From: Bacteroidia bacterium
Lineage (GTDB): Bacteria > Bacteroidota > Bacteroidia > SXHM01
DNA length: 64,000 bases
Direction of reading: 5' to 3'
NCBI GenBank assembly: GCA_022072225.1
Contig: JAJVIC010000009.1
Coordinates: 651,746-715,745, forward strand
The notes under the pieces were generated by a model. The model was not told where the DNA came from. It saw only the letters and a list, made by a program, of their open reading frames with translations, and searched no databases. Positions 35,183 to 43,915 of the stretch are shown in pieces (within the stretch, counting starts at the first letter, position 1; each line of letters opens with the position of its first letter). The translations under genes and the position numbers were made by a program.

Positions 35183-36898
35183 ATGAGTCAACCAAAATCA
35201 GCAACTCATCCCAAAGGAATATGGGTATTGTTCGGAACCGAAATGTGGGAACGCTTCGGATATTACCTGATGCTCGGCATTTTTTCACTCTACATGCTCG
35301 ACAGCTGGAACAACGGAGGTATGGGATTTTCGCCCGGAAAAAAGTCCGACATCTACGGAACCTATCTCGGTCTTGTTTATTTAACCCCGTTTATTGGCGG
35401 CTTGCTTGCCGACCGTTTGCTCGGCTATCGCAGGGCAATTATTGCAGGCGGACTGATGATGTCAGCAGGATATTTTTTACTCTCCGTTCATAGTAACACT
35501 ACATTTTACATTGCGCTGCTTTTAATCATTCTCGGCAACGGTTTTTTCAAACCCAATATTTCAACCATGGTTGGAAATCTTTATAGTGCTGATGAACTGA
35601 AAGACAAGAAAGATGCCGGCTACAATATTTTCTACATGGGAATTAACGTGGGAGCCTTTATCTGCAATTTTGTGGCAGCTTACATGCGCATCAACTACGG
35701 CTGGGGACATGCATTTGCCGCAGCAGGCGTTGGAATGTTGATTGGCATTACGGTTTTTCTTTTGGGAACAAAACACATAAAACATGTGGATGTAATTAAA
35801 CCATTGAAAGAAGGAGATATGTCAACCGCCAAAATTCTTGGGCTTACCGTTTTACCCATGTTCATATTCGGAATTTTAGGCTACCTCATCCCCGGTAATT
35901 TTTTGGGCACCGATACCAATGATGCATTTATTATCGGTTGCATTCCGGTAATTGGTTTCTTCATTTATCTTGCAATTAAATCCGAAGCAAAGGAAAGTCG
36001 CGCAATTAAGGCCCTGCTTGCGGTGTTCATGTGCGTGATTTTGTTTTTCGCCATTTTTCACCAGAATGGTGATGCACTTACCGTTTGGGCCGAAGACCAC
36101 ACCAACCGCGCAATGCCCGAAAGTGTTTCAACTGTTGCCGACAAAATAGGAATGGCTCAGGTGGTTGTGAACAACGATATTGTTTCGGCAGATGCAGAAA
36201 CATTTAAAGCAGAAATTGCAGCTATGCGCGAAAAAGAAAATGCAATGCCCGGAACAACTGTAGAAGAACTGAAAGCAAAAGCCGAATTCGGCAACCAGGT
36301 TGCACAATTAGAAAAGTCAAGAAAATATTTTGAAACGCTTCCTGAAAATGAAATTCCGGCAAAAGGCTCTGACCTGAAGTTATTTTCAACCGAACTTTAT
36401 CAGTCTATCAATCCGTTTTGGGTGGTAGTATTAACACCTTTGGTGGTAGGTGTTTTCGGTTTCCTGAATGCCAGAGGAAAAGAACCCAGCACGCCAACAA
36501 AAGTGGCAATCGGGTTAGTGATAACTGCGCTTTCGGCTTTAGTGATGGTGGGCGCAGTTTACAGCAGCAATCATTTGGAATCAAAAGCAAGTTCTATGTG
36601 GCTCATTGCATCGTATGGAGTAATTACGATTGGTGAATTGTGTCTTTCTCCAATGGGTTTATCATTGGTTTCAAAACTTTCACCGCCACGGATTACTGCC
36701 TTAATGATGGGAGGATTTTTCCTGGCTATTTCTGTCGGCAATAAATTATCGGGAATGTTATCAGGACTTTGGGAAAGCACCGAAAACAAAGCCAACTTCT
36801 TTTACATGAACTTTGGTTTGGTGGCTGCTGCTGCCCTGCTCATGTTTGTAATGCTGAAATGGCTGAACAGTGTGATGAAAGAAAATAATGTGAAATAA
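35183..36898 (+). CDS. POT-family peptide transporter with long loop
   Basis: A 571-residue proton-coupled oligopeptide transporter of the major facilitator superfamily. It has the family motifs TEMWERFGYYLM (ExxER at the start), GNGFFKPNISTMVG and GELCLSPMGLS. An extra polar segment of about 90 residues (about 305-395, rich in E, K and A) lies between membrane segments near the middle, longer than in bacterial DtpT-type carriers. It is probably extracytoplasmic or a cytoplasmic linker; the sequence alone does not decide. Followed by a second POT gene on the same strand after a hairpin repeat. Confidence 0.9.
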   Translation: MSQPKSATHPKGIWVLFGTEMWERFGYYLMLGIFSLYMLDSWNNGGMGFSPGKKSDIYGTYLGLVYLTPFIGGLLADRLLGYRRAIIAGGLMMSAGYFLLSVHSNTTFYIALLLIILGNGFFKPNISTMVGNLYSADELKDKKDAGYNIFYMGINVGAFICNFVAAYMRINYGWGHAFAAAGVGMLIGITVFLLGTKHIKHVDVIKPLKEGDMSTAKILGLTVLPMFIFGILGYLIPGNFLGTDTNDAFIIGCIPVIGFFIYLAIKSEAKESRAIKALLAVFMCVILFFAIFHQNGDALTVWAEDHTNRAMPESVSTVADKIGMAQVVVNNDIVSADAETFKAEIAAMREKENAMPGTTVEELKAKAEFGNQVAQLEKSRKYFETLPENEIPAKGSDLKLFSTELYQSINPFWVVVLTPLVVGVFGFLNARGKEPSTPTKVAIGLVITALSALVMVGAVYSSNHLESKASSMWLIASYGVITIGELCLSPMGLSLVSKLSPPRITALMMGGFFLAISVGNKLSGMLSGLWESTENKANFFYMNFGLVAAAALLMFVMLKWLNSVMKENNVK

Positions 36899-36902
36899 AT
36901 TA

Positions 36903-36967
36903 GCGTCACCCTGAACTTGTTTCAGGGTCTTATTAATGAGATGCTGAAACAAGTTCAGCATGACGCT
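36903..36967. repeat. Intergenic inverted repeat, GTTTCAG family
   Basis: AGCGTCACCCTGAACTTG...GTTCAGCATGACGCT, an inverted repeat between the two POT genes. It is the near-exact reverse complement of the element at 18529-18591. Its ATG (36960) is not the POT start. Confidence 0.88.
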
Positions 36968-36983
36968 AACTAAAAAAACTACC

Positions 36984-38510
36984 ATGCAACAAAACCTCAC
37001 CTTAGACCAGATCCAAAACTTCGAAGGCAAATACCCTAAACAACTATGGTATTTATTTTTCAGCGAAATGTGGGAACGTTTTTGTTTCTACGGAATGCGC
37101 GGTATGCTTACCTTCTTCATGATAAACCAGTTATTCATGGACGAGAAAGTTGCCAACCTGCAGTATGGCGCAACACAGGCATTTGTTTATGCCTTCACGT
37201 TTATCGGTGGTTTGTTTGCCGATAAAATTCTCGGCTTCCGTAAATCTCTTTTCTGGGGCGGTTTATTAATGATAACCGGCTCTTGCATCCTTGCTGTTGA
37301 CCCAAAACAATTCTTCTTCCTCGGCATCAGCTTCAACATCATCGGTACAGGTTTTTTCAAGCCCAACATCTCTACAATGGTTGGTGCACTTTACAAAAAC
37401 GGTGATGTAAGAAGAGATGCAGGATTTTCATTGTTCTATTCAGGTATCAACGTAGGTGCTTTGTTAGGCGGTTACGCTTGTATAGCCATTGGCAAAGGAA
37501 CTTTTCTTACAAGCATTGTTCCTCCACACTTGACTTGGAACGTTGCGTTCGCTCTGGCAGCCGTTGTTATGACTATCAGTTTAATTACGTTCACTTATAC
37601 AAGAAGATCAATGGGGCCGATTGGTCTTTCTCCTTTTGAGGCAGCCAATGGCGAGAATGCCGCGAACAGTAAAAAGTGGTACGAGTATGTTGTATATATA
37701 GGTGCATTAGCTGTAGTTCCTATAATCATGAAAATGGTTGCAAATACACAATACACTGACTGGTTCATGTATATCATCGGCCCTTTCAGTTTGCTCTATT
37801 TGTTTTACGAAATGACCAAACACACAGCCGCAGAAGTAAAAAAACTTATTGCTGCTTTGTTGTTTATTTTATTCTCTGTTGTGTTCTGGGCCATCTTTGA
37901 ACAAGCCGGTGGCTCGCTCAGCATCTTTGCTGCAAACAACGTAGGCGACAAATTATTGGGGGCAATTACCTTGGACCCCAATGGTGTAAATAACTCTGCA
38001 AACTCTTTGTTTGTCATCATTTTCGCTCCGCTGCTTGGTTTGATTTGGATTGCTATGGCAAAGAAAAAGATTGAACCTAACACAGTAGTTAAATTCGGCC
38101 TCGGATTTTTATTTCTGGGCTTTGCCTTTTACACCTTTTATGCAACCCGCTTCTTTGCTGACCTGCGCGGAATGACATCACTCGATATTTTTACTCTTGC
38201 TTATTTTATTGTTACACTGGGCGAGCTTTGTTTATCACCAATCGGCTTATCCATCATGACTAAATTATCTCCCGCACGCTTGCAGGGAATAATGATGGGC
38301 ATGTGGTTTCTTGCCAGCGCCTACGGACAATATGTTGCAGGATTATTCGGTGCAAGTATTGTCTCCGACATTGAAAATGCAACAGCAATGGACAAACTGA
38401 TTTCCTACACAGACGGCTACAAGACATTTGCCTTGTATGCAATTATTGCAGGGGTAATTCTGATTGTGATTTCTCCTTTGATGAGAAAGTTAATGCAGGA
38501 AGTGAAGTAA
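36984..38510 (+). CDS. POT-family peptide transporter
   Basis: A 508-residue proton-coupled oligopeptide transporter, paralogue of the gene before it. Motifs: SEMWERFCFYGMRGML, GTGFFKPNISTMVG and LGELCLSPIGLS. It lacks the long polar loop of its neighbour. The open frame extends to an ATG at 36960, but that codon is inside an intergenic hairpin; the ATG at 36984 (MQQNLTLDQIQNF) is the probable start. A tandem pair of POT genes in this phylum would supply di- and tripeptides, matching the several secreted peptidases or adhesins nearby only loosely. Confidence 0.9.
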   Translation: MQQNLTLDQIQNFEGKYPKQLWYLFFSEMWERFCFYGMRGMLTFFMINQLFMDEKVANLQYGATQAFVYAFTFIGGLFADKILGFRKSLFWGGLLMITGSCILAVDPKQFFFLGISFNIIGTGFFKPNISTMVGALYKNGDVRRDAGFSLFYSGINVGALLGGYACIAIGKGTFLTSIVPPHLTWNVAFALAAVVMTISLITFTYTRRSMGPIGLSPFEAANGENAANSKKWYEYVVYIGALAVVPIIMKMVANTQYTDWFMYIIGPFSLLYLFYEMTKHTAAEVKKLIAALLFILFSVVFWAIFEQAGGSLSIFAANNVGDKLLGAITLDPNGVNNSANSLFVIIFAPLLGLIWIAMAKKKIEPNTVVKFGLGFLFLGFAFYTFYATRFFADLRGMTSLDIFTLAYFIVTLGELCLSPIGLSIMTKLSPARLQGIMMGMWFLASAYGQYVAGLFGASIVSDIENATAMDKLISYTDGYKTFALYAIIAGVILIVISPLMRKLMQEVK

Positions 38511-38531
38511 AATTATTGTAGAGGTTTGAAA

Positions 38532-39233
38532 TTACATTTCAAGCAATACACCCTCACCACTACATTTAAAACACAAACCCATATAAACATGTTTAAATTC
38601 AGGGAAATATCCAGCACCGTTGCATCTATCACAAGTAATTAAATCACGAATATTTCTTCCGTTTTTGTCATATAAGGGAATAATTGTATTGATGTGAATG
38701 TTTTTATGGCAGTTTTGACAAACTGTCGTAAGTTCTTCATCTTTATAATCCCATGGCTCCCTGTTTATGTAATAGCATTTATGATGAACATGTAGAATCG
38801 TAGGAGAAAAGAACTTAATTAAAAATGCAACTTTGGATTTAGTTTTTAACCATTTGCTTTTAGTGTTTTCTTGATCAGCAAATATCAAATCTATAATTCT
38901 TGTATTTGCAGGAATTTGCCCAAGTATATTAATGTTCTCTATCAGGTAATATTCATTCTTAATTAATTTTAGCAAATGCATCAATTTATGTTCTTTAAAG
39001 ATATTAATATCTTCAGCTTTTGTATATGCTGTGATATATTTTGACGATTCTTTAATATGTTCTTCAAGAAATATTGCACCTGAAGATTTTATGAACTCTT
39101 CGTAATTTTTGATGAAACTAATACCTGGAGTTTTTTCTTTTCCACAACAAACACACTTATTTGAATCTCTTTGAATTATGTAATTTCTTCTTGAACTCCA
39201 TCGTTCATCATTCAATTTTTCAGCATAAGTCAT
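38532..39233 (-). CDS. HNH-type nuclease-like protein with zinc-finger tail
   Basis: A 233-residue protein with an HNH-like core: RNYIIQRDSNKCVCCGKE at the start (Cys pair), then HVHHKCYYIN and TVCQNCHKNIH, giving the His and Cys pairs of the beta-beta-alpha metal fold. The last 40 residues carry CDRCNGAGYF...GLCFKCSGEG, two CxxCxGxG-like units as in the DnaJ central zinc finger. The middle is unusual and rich in I, K and N. Base composition appears clearly more AT-rich than its neighbours, which suggests recent acquisition. It stands alone without a methylase, integrase or toxin partner. Could be a restriction or repair nuclease; DNA cutting not shown. Confidence 0.72.
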   Translation of the reverse strand: MTYAEKLNDERWSSRRNYIIQRDSNKCVCCGKEKTPGISFIKNYEEFIKSSGAIFLEEHIKESSKYITAYTKAEDINIFKEHKLMHLLKLIKNEYYLIENINILGQIPANTRIIDLIFADQENTKSKWLKTKSKVAFLIKFFSPTILHVHHKCYYINREPWDYKDEELTTVCQNCHKNIHINTIIPLYDKNGRNIRDLITCDRCNGAGYFPEFKHVYMGLCFKCSGEGVLLEM

Positions 39234-39257
39234 TGTAAATGTTTTATTTTATAAAAA

Positions 39258-42200
39258 TTATAACACATGGCCTTTTCTTAACACCATCACAATATTAGAG
39301 GTCAGCTTAGTGTTATCAATCACTTCAGCTTTCAGGTTGTGCTTTGCAGCAAAGGCTTCTACCTCACTGCGCGAAATAAAATGCAATTGATTTTCGGTTT
39401 TATTAAACCCGATAATTTTAGTAGAAAATAGCTCTGTGAGTTTGGTTCCTTTATGTCTTTCCTGTAAATCTCTGTCACCATCACGGATAATAATCATTCC
39501 GTTTCCATTCAATGCAGCAACACAATTCTCCAATAGTTGATTTTGTTTTTCAGGTGTAAGATAATGCAGCATATCTGCAAGAATAAACACATCACTTTGT
39601 TCAAAGTTCATTGCTGAAGCATCACCACTTACAAAATTAATACGATCTGTTTTTGCAAAGCAATTATTTGCCACTTCAATTTTCTCTTCATCGTAATCAA
39701 TGCCCGTTATTCTCCGGTCTTCACTTGTGTAAAAAAGCATGTAAGAAAGAAAACCATAACCGCAGCCAATATCAGTAACTACAGCCTTTTCAGGCACAAG
39801 TTCGTTGAACATTTTATAATCATCTTCCAGCCGGATTTTTACACGCAGATACCATTCCAGAACAGGGCCTTTGTAAATATAATTTTCAATTATCTTTTTG
39901 CGGTAATAAGCAGGAGGCTCTTCGCGCTTACGTATCAGCGCATATTGTTCACGCACATATTCTGTAATTTTTTTCGCACGTTCGCGGTGACCGGAACCAA
40001 AGCGCTCATCACCCGGTTTTATGCGCGGAAGTATATTGGTGCTTACTGTATTTGCTTTCCCGAAAATAGAATGCTTGCGAAGGAACTCACCTGTTCCCTG
40101 GAACAGCACAGGAATAATATCCACCTGCATTTGTTCAGCCATGTAAAAAGCTCCGCGGTGATAGCGGTGAATTTTAAAATCATAAGAGCGTGTTCCTTCC
40201 GGAAAAATTACCAGCGAATAACCATCATTCATTTTTTCACGCAGTTGTTTCATTACTTCATCAGAACCATCTTCCACATCAAAAAAATCAGCCATATACG
40301 CGATAGGACCGAAATGCGGTGTCTTCAAGACCCACTTATTGGTAAGAAAAATCAACTTCGGGTAAAGCATTTTTACCATGGGCGTTTCAATCAGCGACAT
40401 GTGGTTGCAAATAATAATTGCAGGCTTTTTGAAATCTTCATTCTGCGGATTGTTGAGCTTAAATTTTCCCGGAAAGGTGATGTAAATAAATACGGTTGAA
40501 ACTTTACAGAAAAACCATTGGTAAATAGCTTTTCGTTTTTTCATTGGAAGAAAAAACAAAGCATAAACAATCGGACCAAGCAGAATAAGAATGAGCACAC
40601 AAGTCATCAATGTTGTCCACACTACAATAGTTTTGATAATATTCTTAAGTGTCAGCGGATAAATACCACGCTCTCTGCGGCTTCCGATAAGCCAGTCGAA
40701 CAACAATGGTTGAATAACAAAAGAAATTATTACCACTGAAATCATTCCGGTTATTGCAACAGCAGCAATAGATTTCAGCGCAGGATGTTCGGCAAAAATC
40801 AGAACTCCAATTCCGATAATAGTGGTGAAAGCAGAGAGAAAAATAGAGGTTTTATAAGACGATAAATTTTTTCTTCCTGTCCGGTATTCCTCCAGCATTC
40901 CGTTCATGGTAAAAATGCTGTAATCATCGCCCAGCCCGAATATAAATGTGGAAATAATAATGTTGATGATGTTGAATTTGATTCCGAAAACACTCATTAT
41001 TCCCAAAATCCAAATCCACGAAATTGCCATAGGAATAAAGGTGAGCAGCGTAAGTTCTATTCTCCCGTAAGAAATCAGGAATGTAATAAAAACCAATGCT
41101 GACGAGAGAAGCAGAATGGTGTTGAAATCGGTTTTGATGATTTCAATAAAACGGTCGGTAAGAAATTTTTTGTCGAGAATATCGGTTTTGTTTTCGCTTT
41201 CAAATGCGGCATATGCTTTTGCTTTGTCGTTCTCATCCACGCTTAAAAGTGTGGTAACAGCAGTTAGTTCCGGTGTTTCGGTTAGATAGTCGCGCAGAAA
41301 TAATTTTTTCAGCGTGTCGGTTTCTGCTTTTGAAAGCGGCTGAAAATCTTTTTCAAGTTGTGAAGAGAACTGTTCAAAAGCTCTTGCGCTGAATTTGTAT
41401 TTAGCTGATGATTCAGAAATGTTTTTTCTCAGCGCCTCTTTTTTCTCAGCTGTCCAGAAGTTTTTCCAGCGTTTTAGTTTTTGCTCCTGCAAAGACTCGG
41501 ACATCAGCAGCAAACCCGGATTAGCTGCCTTTTTTACAATGTCAAGTTTTAAAAGACTGTCAAGTTTTGAACGATTATTTTCTTCGGCTTTCAGCGCTTC
41601 TTCCATTGTTTTTCCTGACGAAACAAGGAACACCGACTTCAGCGAATAGTTATTGATGCGGTTCAGGTTTTCTTCTGCGCGCTGCAGTTTTTGCGGCACA
41701 TAATTCATGCGCGTCATGTCACCTTCAAACTGAATTTCACCGATGCAGAAAAAAGCAACAACCGTAAATACAGCAACAGCGGCAACTAAAATTTTATTCT
41801 TGTGAAAGGGATAAGAACAGAATTTGTCAATCAGCGTTTCATTTTGCTGGGTACTTTCATTTTTTCTGTCAAAAAAATGCAGCAGTTGAGGAAGCACCAG
41901 CAGCGCAAAAAGTGCAGAACTAAAAATACTGAACGCAGCAAACAAGCCTAAATCGCGTAGCACTTCGGAGTTGGCAAACTGCAAACATAAAAATGCCGCA
42001 ACAGTAGTGAATGCGCTCATCAGCATAGGCTGGGCAACATCTTTAATCACCCGTTCTGCCGAGCGCACGTGGCGGTAATGTGTAAAAATATGCAACGAGA
42101 AATCAATTGTAATTCCCATAAGAATGGAACCAACTCCAAGCGCAACAGCCGATACTTTTGCTTTAACCAGGAATAAGAGCGCGAGTGCGGCAATTCCACC

Positions 42201-43121
42201 AAACACAACCGGAAGCATGATGGCAAGAAAAATCAATTTGCGCCTGAAAAAAACGGAAATAACCAACATCAGAACAACAGTTGCAATAGTTACTGTTAGC
42301 GTAATGTCTTTTTTAATTCTTCCGGCATTGGCAACCGCCATAGCGGCTCCACCGAAATATTCTGTAACAACTTCAGGGTTTTTTTGTGAAAGGCTGTCGC
42401 ACAATTTTTCAATGCCTGCAATCAGAATTCCGTTTTCTGAAGTTTCGTTGGCGGGATGAGCGAGTGTAAGAAACACAATCAAATGTTTCATGTCACTGCT
42501 GAACAAATAGCCGTTGTAGGTTTCGTAATTGCTGTTGAATTGCAATGTTTGCAGGCGGTTCAATGCAATGTATGTAAGCCCGAGCGGGTCGCGAGCAATG
42601 TTTTGTTTCAGAAAACTTCCGGTTGGCGAAATCAGCGTGTTGTAGTTTTTCTGCATCGCTTCATCCACCTTTTTCGGAAACAACATGCTGTCAATTTTCG
42701 CGTAATCGTTTTCTTCCAGAAACAGCGGAAGATTGCTGTAAAAAATGCTGTTAACGGTAAGCATTAAATCTTCGGGAACAGTTGCCGTAATTTCACTGAT
42801 GTGCGAAGGTTTCCAGGCGCTGTCTAAAACCGCAACAAGGTTTTCGGCATACGAAGTCAGTAAATCAGGATTTGCTTCTGCGAGCGAATCTGCCAGCGAA
42901 ATATTCAAAACCAAACGGTCGGCAAACTTTGAGTTTTTCAGAATGAAATTCGCGCGGTTGGTTTTCTCATCCGAAGGAATCATGCGGCTGATGTCTTCCT
43001 CAAACTTCAGGCGGCTGGCAAAATAACCTGCAAAGCCAAAAAGCATTGTAACAGTAAAAAGAAAAACTGTTTTGTTGCGACTAAAAAAGAGAAAAACGGA
43101 ATAGAAAAAATTGCCAATCAT
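39258..43121 (-). CDS. MMPL transporter/acyltransferase/methyltransferase fusion
   Basis: A 1287-residue three-domain protein. Residues about 1-830 are an RND/MMPL transporter with two sets of membrane segments and large periplasmic loops (FITLLSS.. and VMGITIDFSLHIFTHYRH). Residues about 880-1050 are a PlsC-like lysophospholipid acyltransferase with NHMSLIET (near 905) and FPEGTRS (near 974). Residues about 1110-1280 are a SAM methyltransferase with TDIGCGYGF (near 1120). This architecture is known from Bacteroidota, often near aryl polyene or flexirubin clusters, which are not present here. The first acyltransferase motif reads NH-x4-E rather than NH-x4-D. Confidence 0.85.
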   Translation of the reverse strand: MIGNFFYSVFLFFSRNKTVFLFTVTMLFGFAGYFASRLKFEEDISRMIPSDEKTNRANFILKNSKFADRLVLNISLADSLAEANPDLLTSYAENLVAVLDSAWKPSHISEITATVPEDLMLTVNSIFYSNLPLFLEENDYAKIDSMLFPKKVDEAMQKNYNTLISPTGSFLKQNIARDPLGLTYIALNRLQTLQFNSNYETYNGYLFSSDMKHLIVFLTLAHPANETSENGILIAGIEKLCDSLSQKNPEVVTEYFGGAAMAVANAGRIKKDITLTVTIATVVLMLVISVFFRRKLIFLAIMLPVVFGGIAALALLFLVKAKVSAVALGVGSILMGITIDFSLHIFTHYRHVRSAERVIKDVAQPMLMSAFTTVAAFLCLQFANSEVLRDLGLFAAFSIFSSALFALLVLPQLLHFFDRKNESTQQNETLIDKFCSYPFHKNKILVAAVAVFTVVAFFCIGEIQFEGDMTRMNYVPQKLQRAEENLNRINNYSLKSVFLVSSGKTMEEALKAEENNRSKLDSLLKLDIVKKAANPGLLLMSESLQEQKLKRWKNFWTAEKKEALRKNISESSAKYKFSARAFEQFSSQLEKDFQPLSKAETDTLKKLFLRDYLTETPELTAVTTLLSVDENDKAKAYAAFESENKTDILDKKFLTDRFIEIIKTDFNTILLLSSALVFITFLISYGRIELTLLTFIPMAISWIWILGIMSVFGIKFNIINIIISTFIFGLGDDYSIFTMNGMLEEYRTGRKNLSSYKTSIFLSAFTTIIGIGVLIFAEHPALKSIAAVAITGMISVVIISFVIQPLLFDWLIGSRRERGIYPLTLKNIIKTIVVWTTLMTCVLILILLGPIVYALFFLPMKKRKAIYQWFFCKVSTVFIYITFPGKFKLNNPQNEDFKKPAIIICNHMSLIETPMVKMLYPKLIFLTNKWVLKTPHFGPIAYMADFFDVEDGSDEVMKQLREKMNDGYSLVIFPEGTRSYDFKIHRYHRGAFYMAEQMQVDIIPVLFQGTGEFLRKHSIFGKANTVSTNILPRIKPGDERFGSGHRERAKKITEYVREQYALIRKREEPPAYYRKKIIENYIYKGPVLEWYLRVKIRLEDDYKMFNELVPEKAVVTDIGCGYGFLSYMLFYTSEDRRITGIDYDEEKIEVANNCFAKTDRINFVSGDASAMNFEQSDVFILADMLHYLTPEKQNQLLENCVAALNGNGMIIIRDGDRDLQERHKGTKLTELFSTKIIGFNKTENQLHFISRSEVEAFAAKHNLKAEVIDNTKLTSNIVMVLRKGHVL

Positions 43122-43221
43122 AGTTTGCGGGCAAAAGTATGTTTTTAGCTTTTCGTATTTACCGATATATCAGATTAAGCAAGTTCAATTAAAGAAGAAT
43201 TAATCATTTATAAAAAAAAGT

Positions 43222-43229
43222 TACATTTG
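43222..43229 (+). promoter_or_regulatory. Candidate -7 element for the second SiaC gene
   Basis: TACATTTG matches the TAnnTTTG consensus, 11 bases before the ATG at 43241. No TTG at the -33 distance is present. Confidence 0.4.
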
Positions 43230-43240
43230 CAGCCATAACA

Positions 43241-43621
43241 ATGGCCTCTCGTTTTACCATAAAACCAACTTCAAATTCACCTTTTATTGAATTTGATCCT
43301 GAAATTGGTTCCTTAACCATTGTTGGGCAATCACATCCAGAGGATCCTCAGGATTTTTATCAGGATTTGGTTGATATTGTTGAGGAGTATTGTCAAAATC
43401 CCAAACAATACACGAAAGTAATTGTGGATTTGGAATACATGAATACCGGAACTTCTCGCGTGATTTATAATGTTTTCAGGAAACTTGAGAATATTGTAGA
43501 TGGCAATAGGGAAGTAGAAGTACACTGGCGCTATGAGGATGATGATGAAGACATGCTTGATGCCGGCCAGATTTTCTCTGAACTTACTAAGTTGAAGTTC
43601 AAAATGATTGGCGTTAATTAA
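43241..43621 (+). CDS. SiaC-family regulatory protein (DUF1987)
   Basis: A 126-residue paralogue of the protein at 34646. It shares the three blocks SPFIEFDPEIGSLTIVGQSHP, VIVDLEYMNTGTSRVI and VHWRYEDDDEDMLDAGQIFSEL. The middle block holds the Y-x-N-T segment where the family switch residue lies. It differs from the other copy in the rest, so they probably answer to different kinases. It sits just upstream of the giant adhesin gene, with 294 bases between; a control link is possible but unproven. Confidence 0.82.
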   Translation: MASRFTIKPTSNSPFIEFDPEIGSLTIVGQSHPEDPQDFYQDLVDIVEEYCQNPKQYTKVIVDLEYMNTGTSRVIYNVFRKLENIVDGNREVEVHWRYEDDDEDMLDAGQIFSELTKLKFKMIGVN

Positions 43622-43915
43622 CGCTTTCAGACCTAGCTATTTTACAGTTTATTAGAAGCAGCGGCAAACCATGTCGTTTATCGAAAATTATATTCGGCAA
43701 AATAAATTACAGAGGAATGTAGTTTATCGATAAATTTGCGCTTTTTATCAATTAATGTAAAATTAACTTCGACCAATACCGAAATTTGTCTTAATAATAA
43801 ATTTGGATCTGTTTACTACGGTTGCAGAACAAGACAGTTTAAGGCAACATTAACTTTTATTAGTCCGTTAGACGACAAGTTTTTAAATAACAAAGTAGTT
43901 TTTAAGCAATAAAAT
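43622..43915. other. Upstream region of the giant adhesin gene
   Basis: The 294 bases between the second SiaC gene and the adhesin start are AT-rich and hold no plausible gene. Two TAAATTTG boxes (43731-43738 and 43798-43805) fit the -7 consensus, without a TTG at 19-21 bases. GTTTATCGA occurs twice about 46 bases apart (near 43676 and 43722), the second forming the palindrome TTTATCGATAAA; this might be an operator. No hairpin terminator is seen. Confidence 0.35.

Noticed and set aside
36960-36983. Upstream ATG for the second POT gene
   Set aside because: It is inside the intergenic hairpin 36903-36967; the ATG at 36984 gives the normal family start.
38532-39233. Restriction-modification system
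   Set aside because: No methyltransferase or specificity gene is adjacent; the nearby methyltransferase domain belongs to the MMPL lipid protein.
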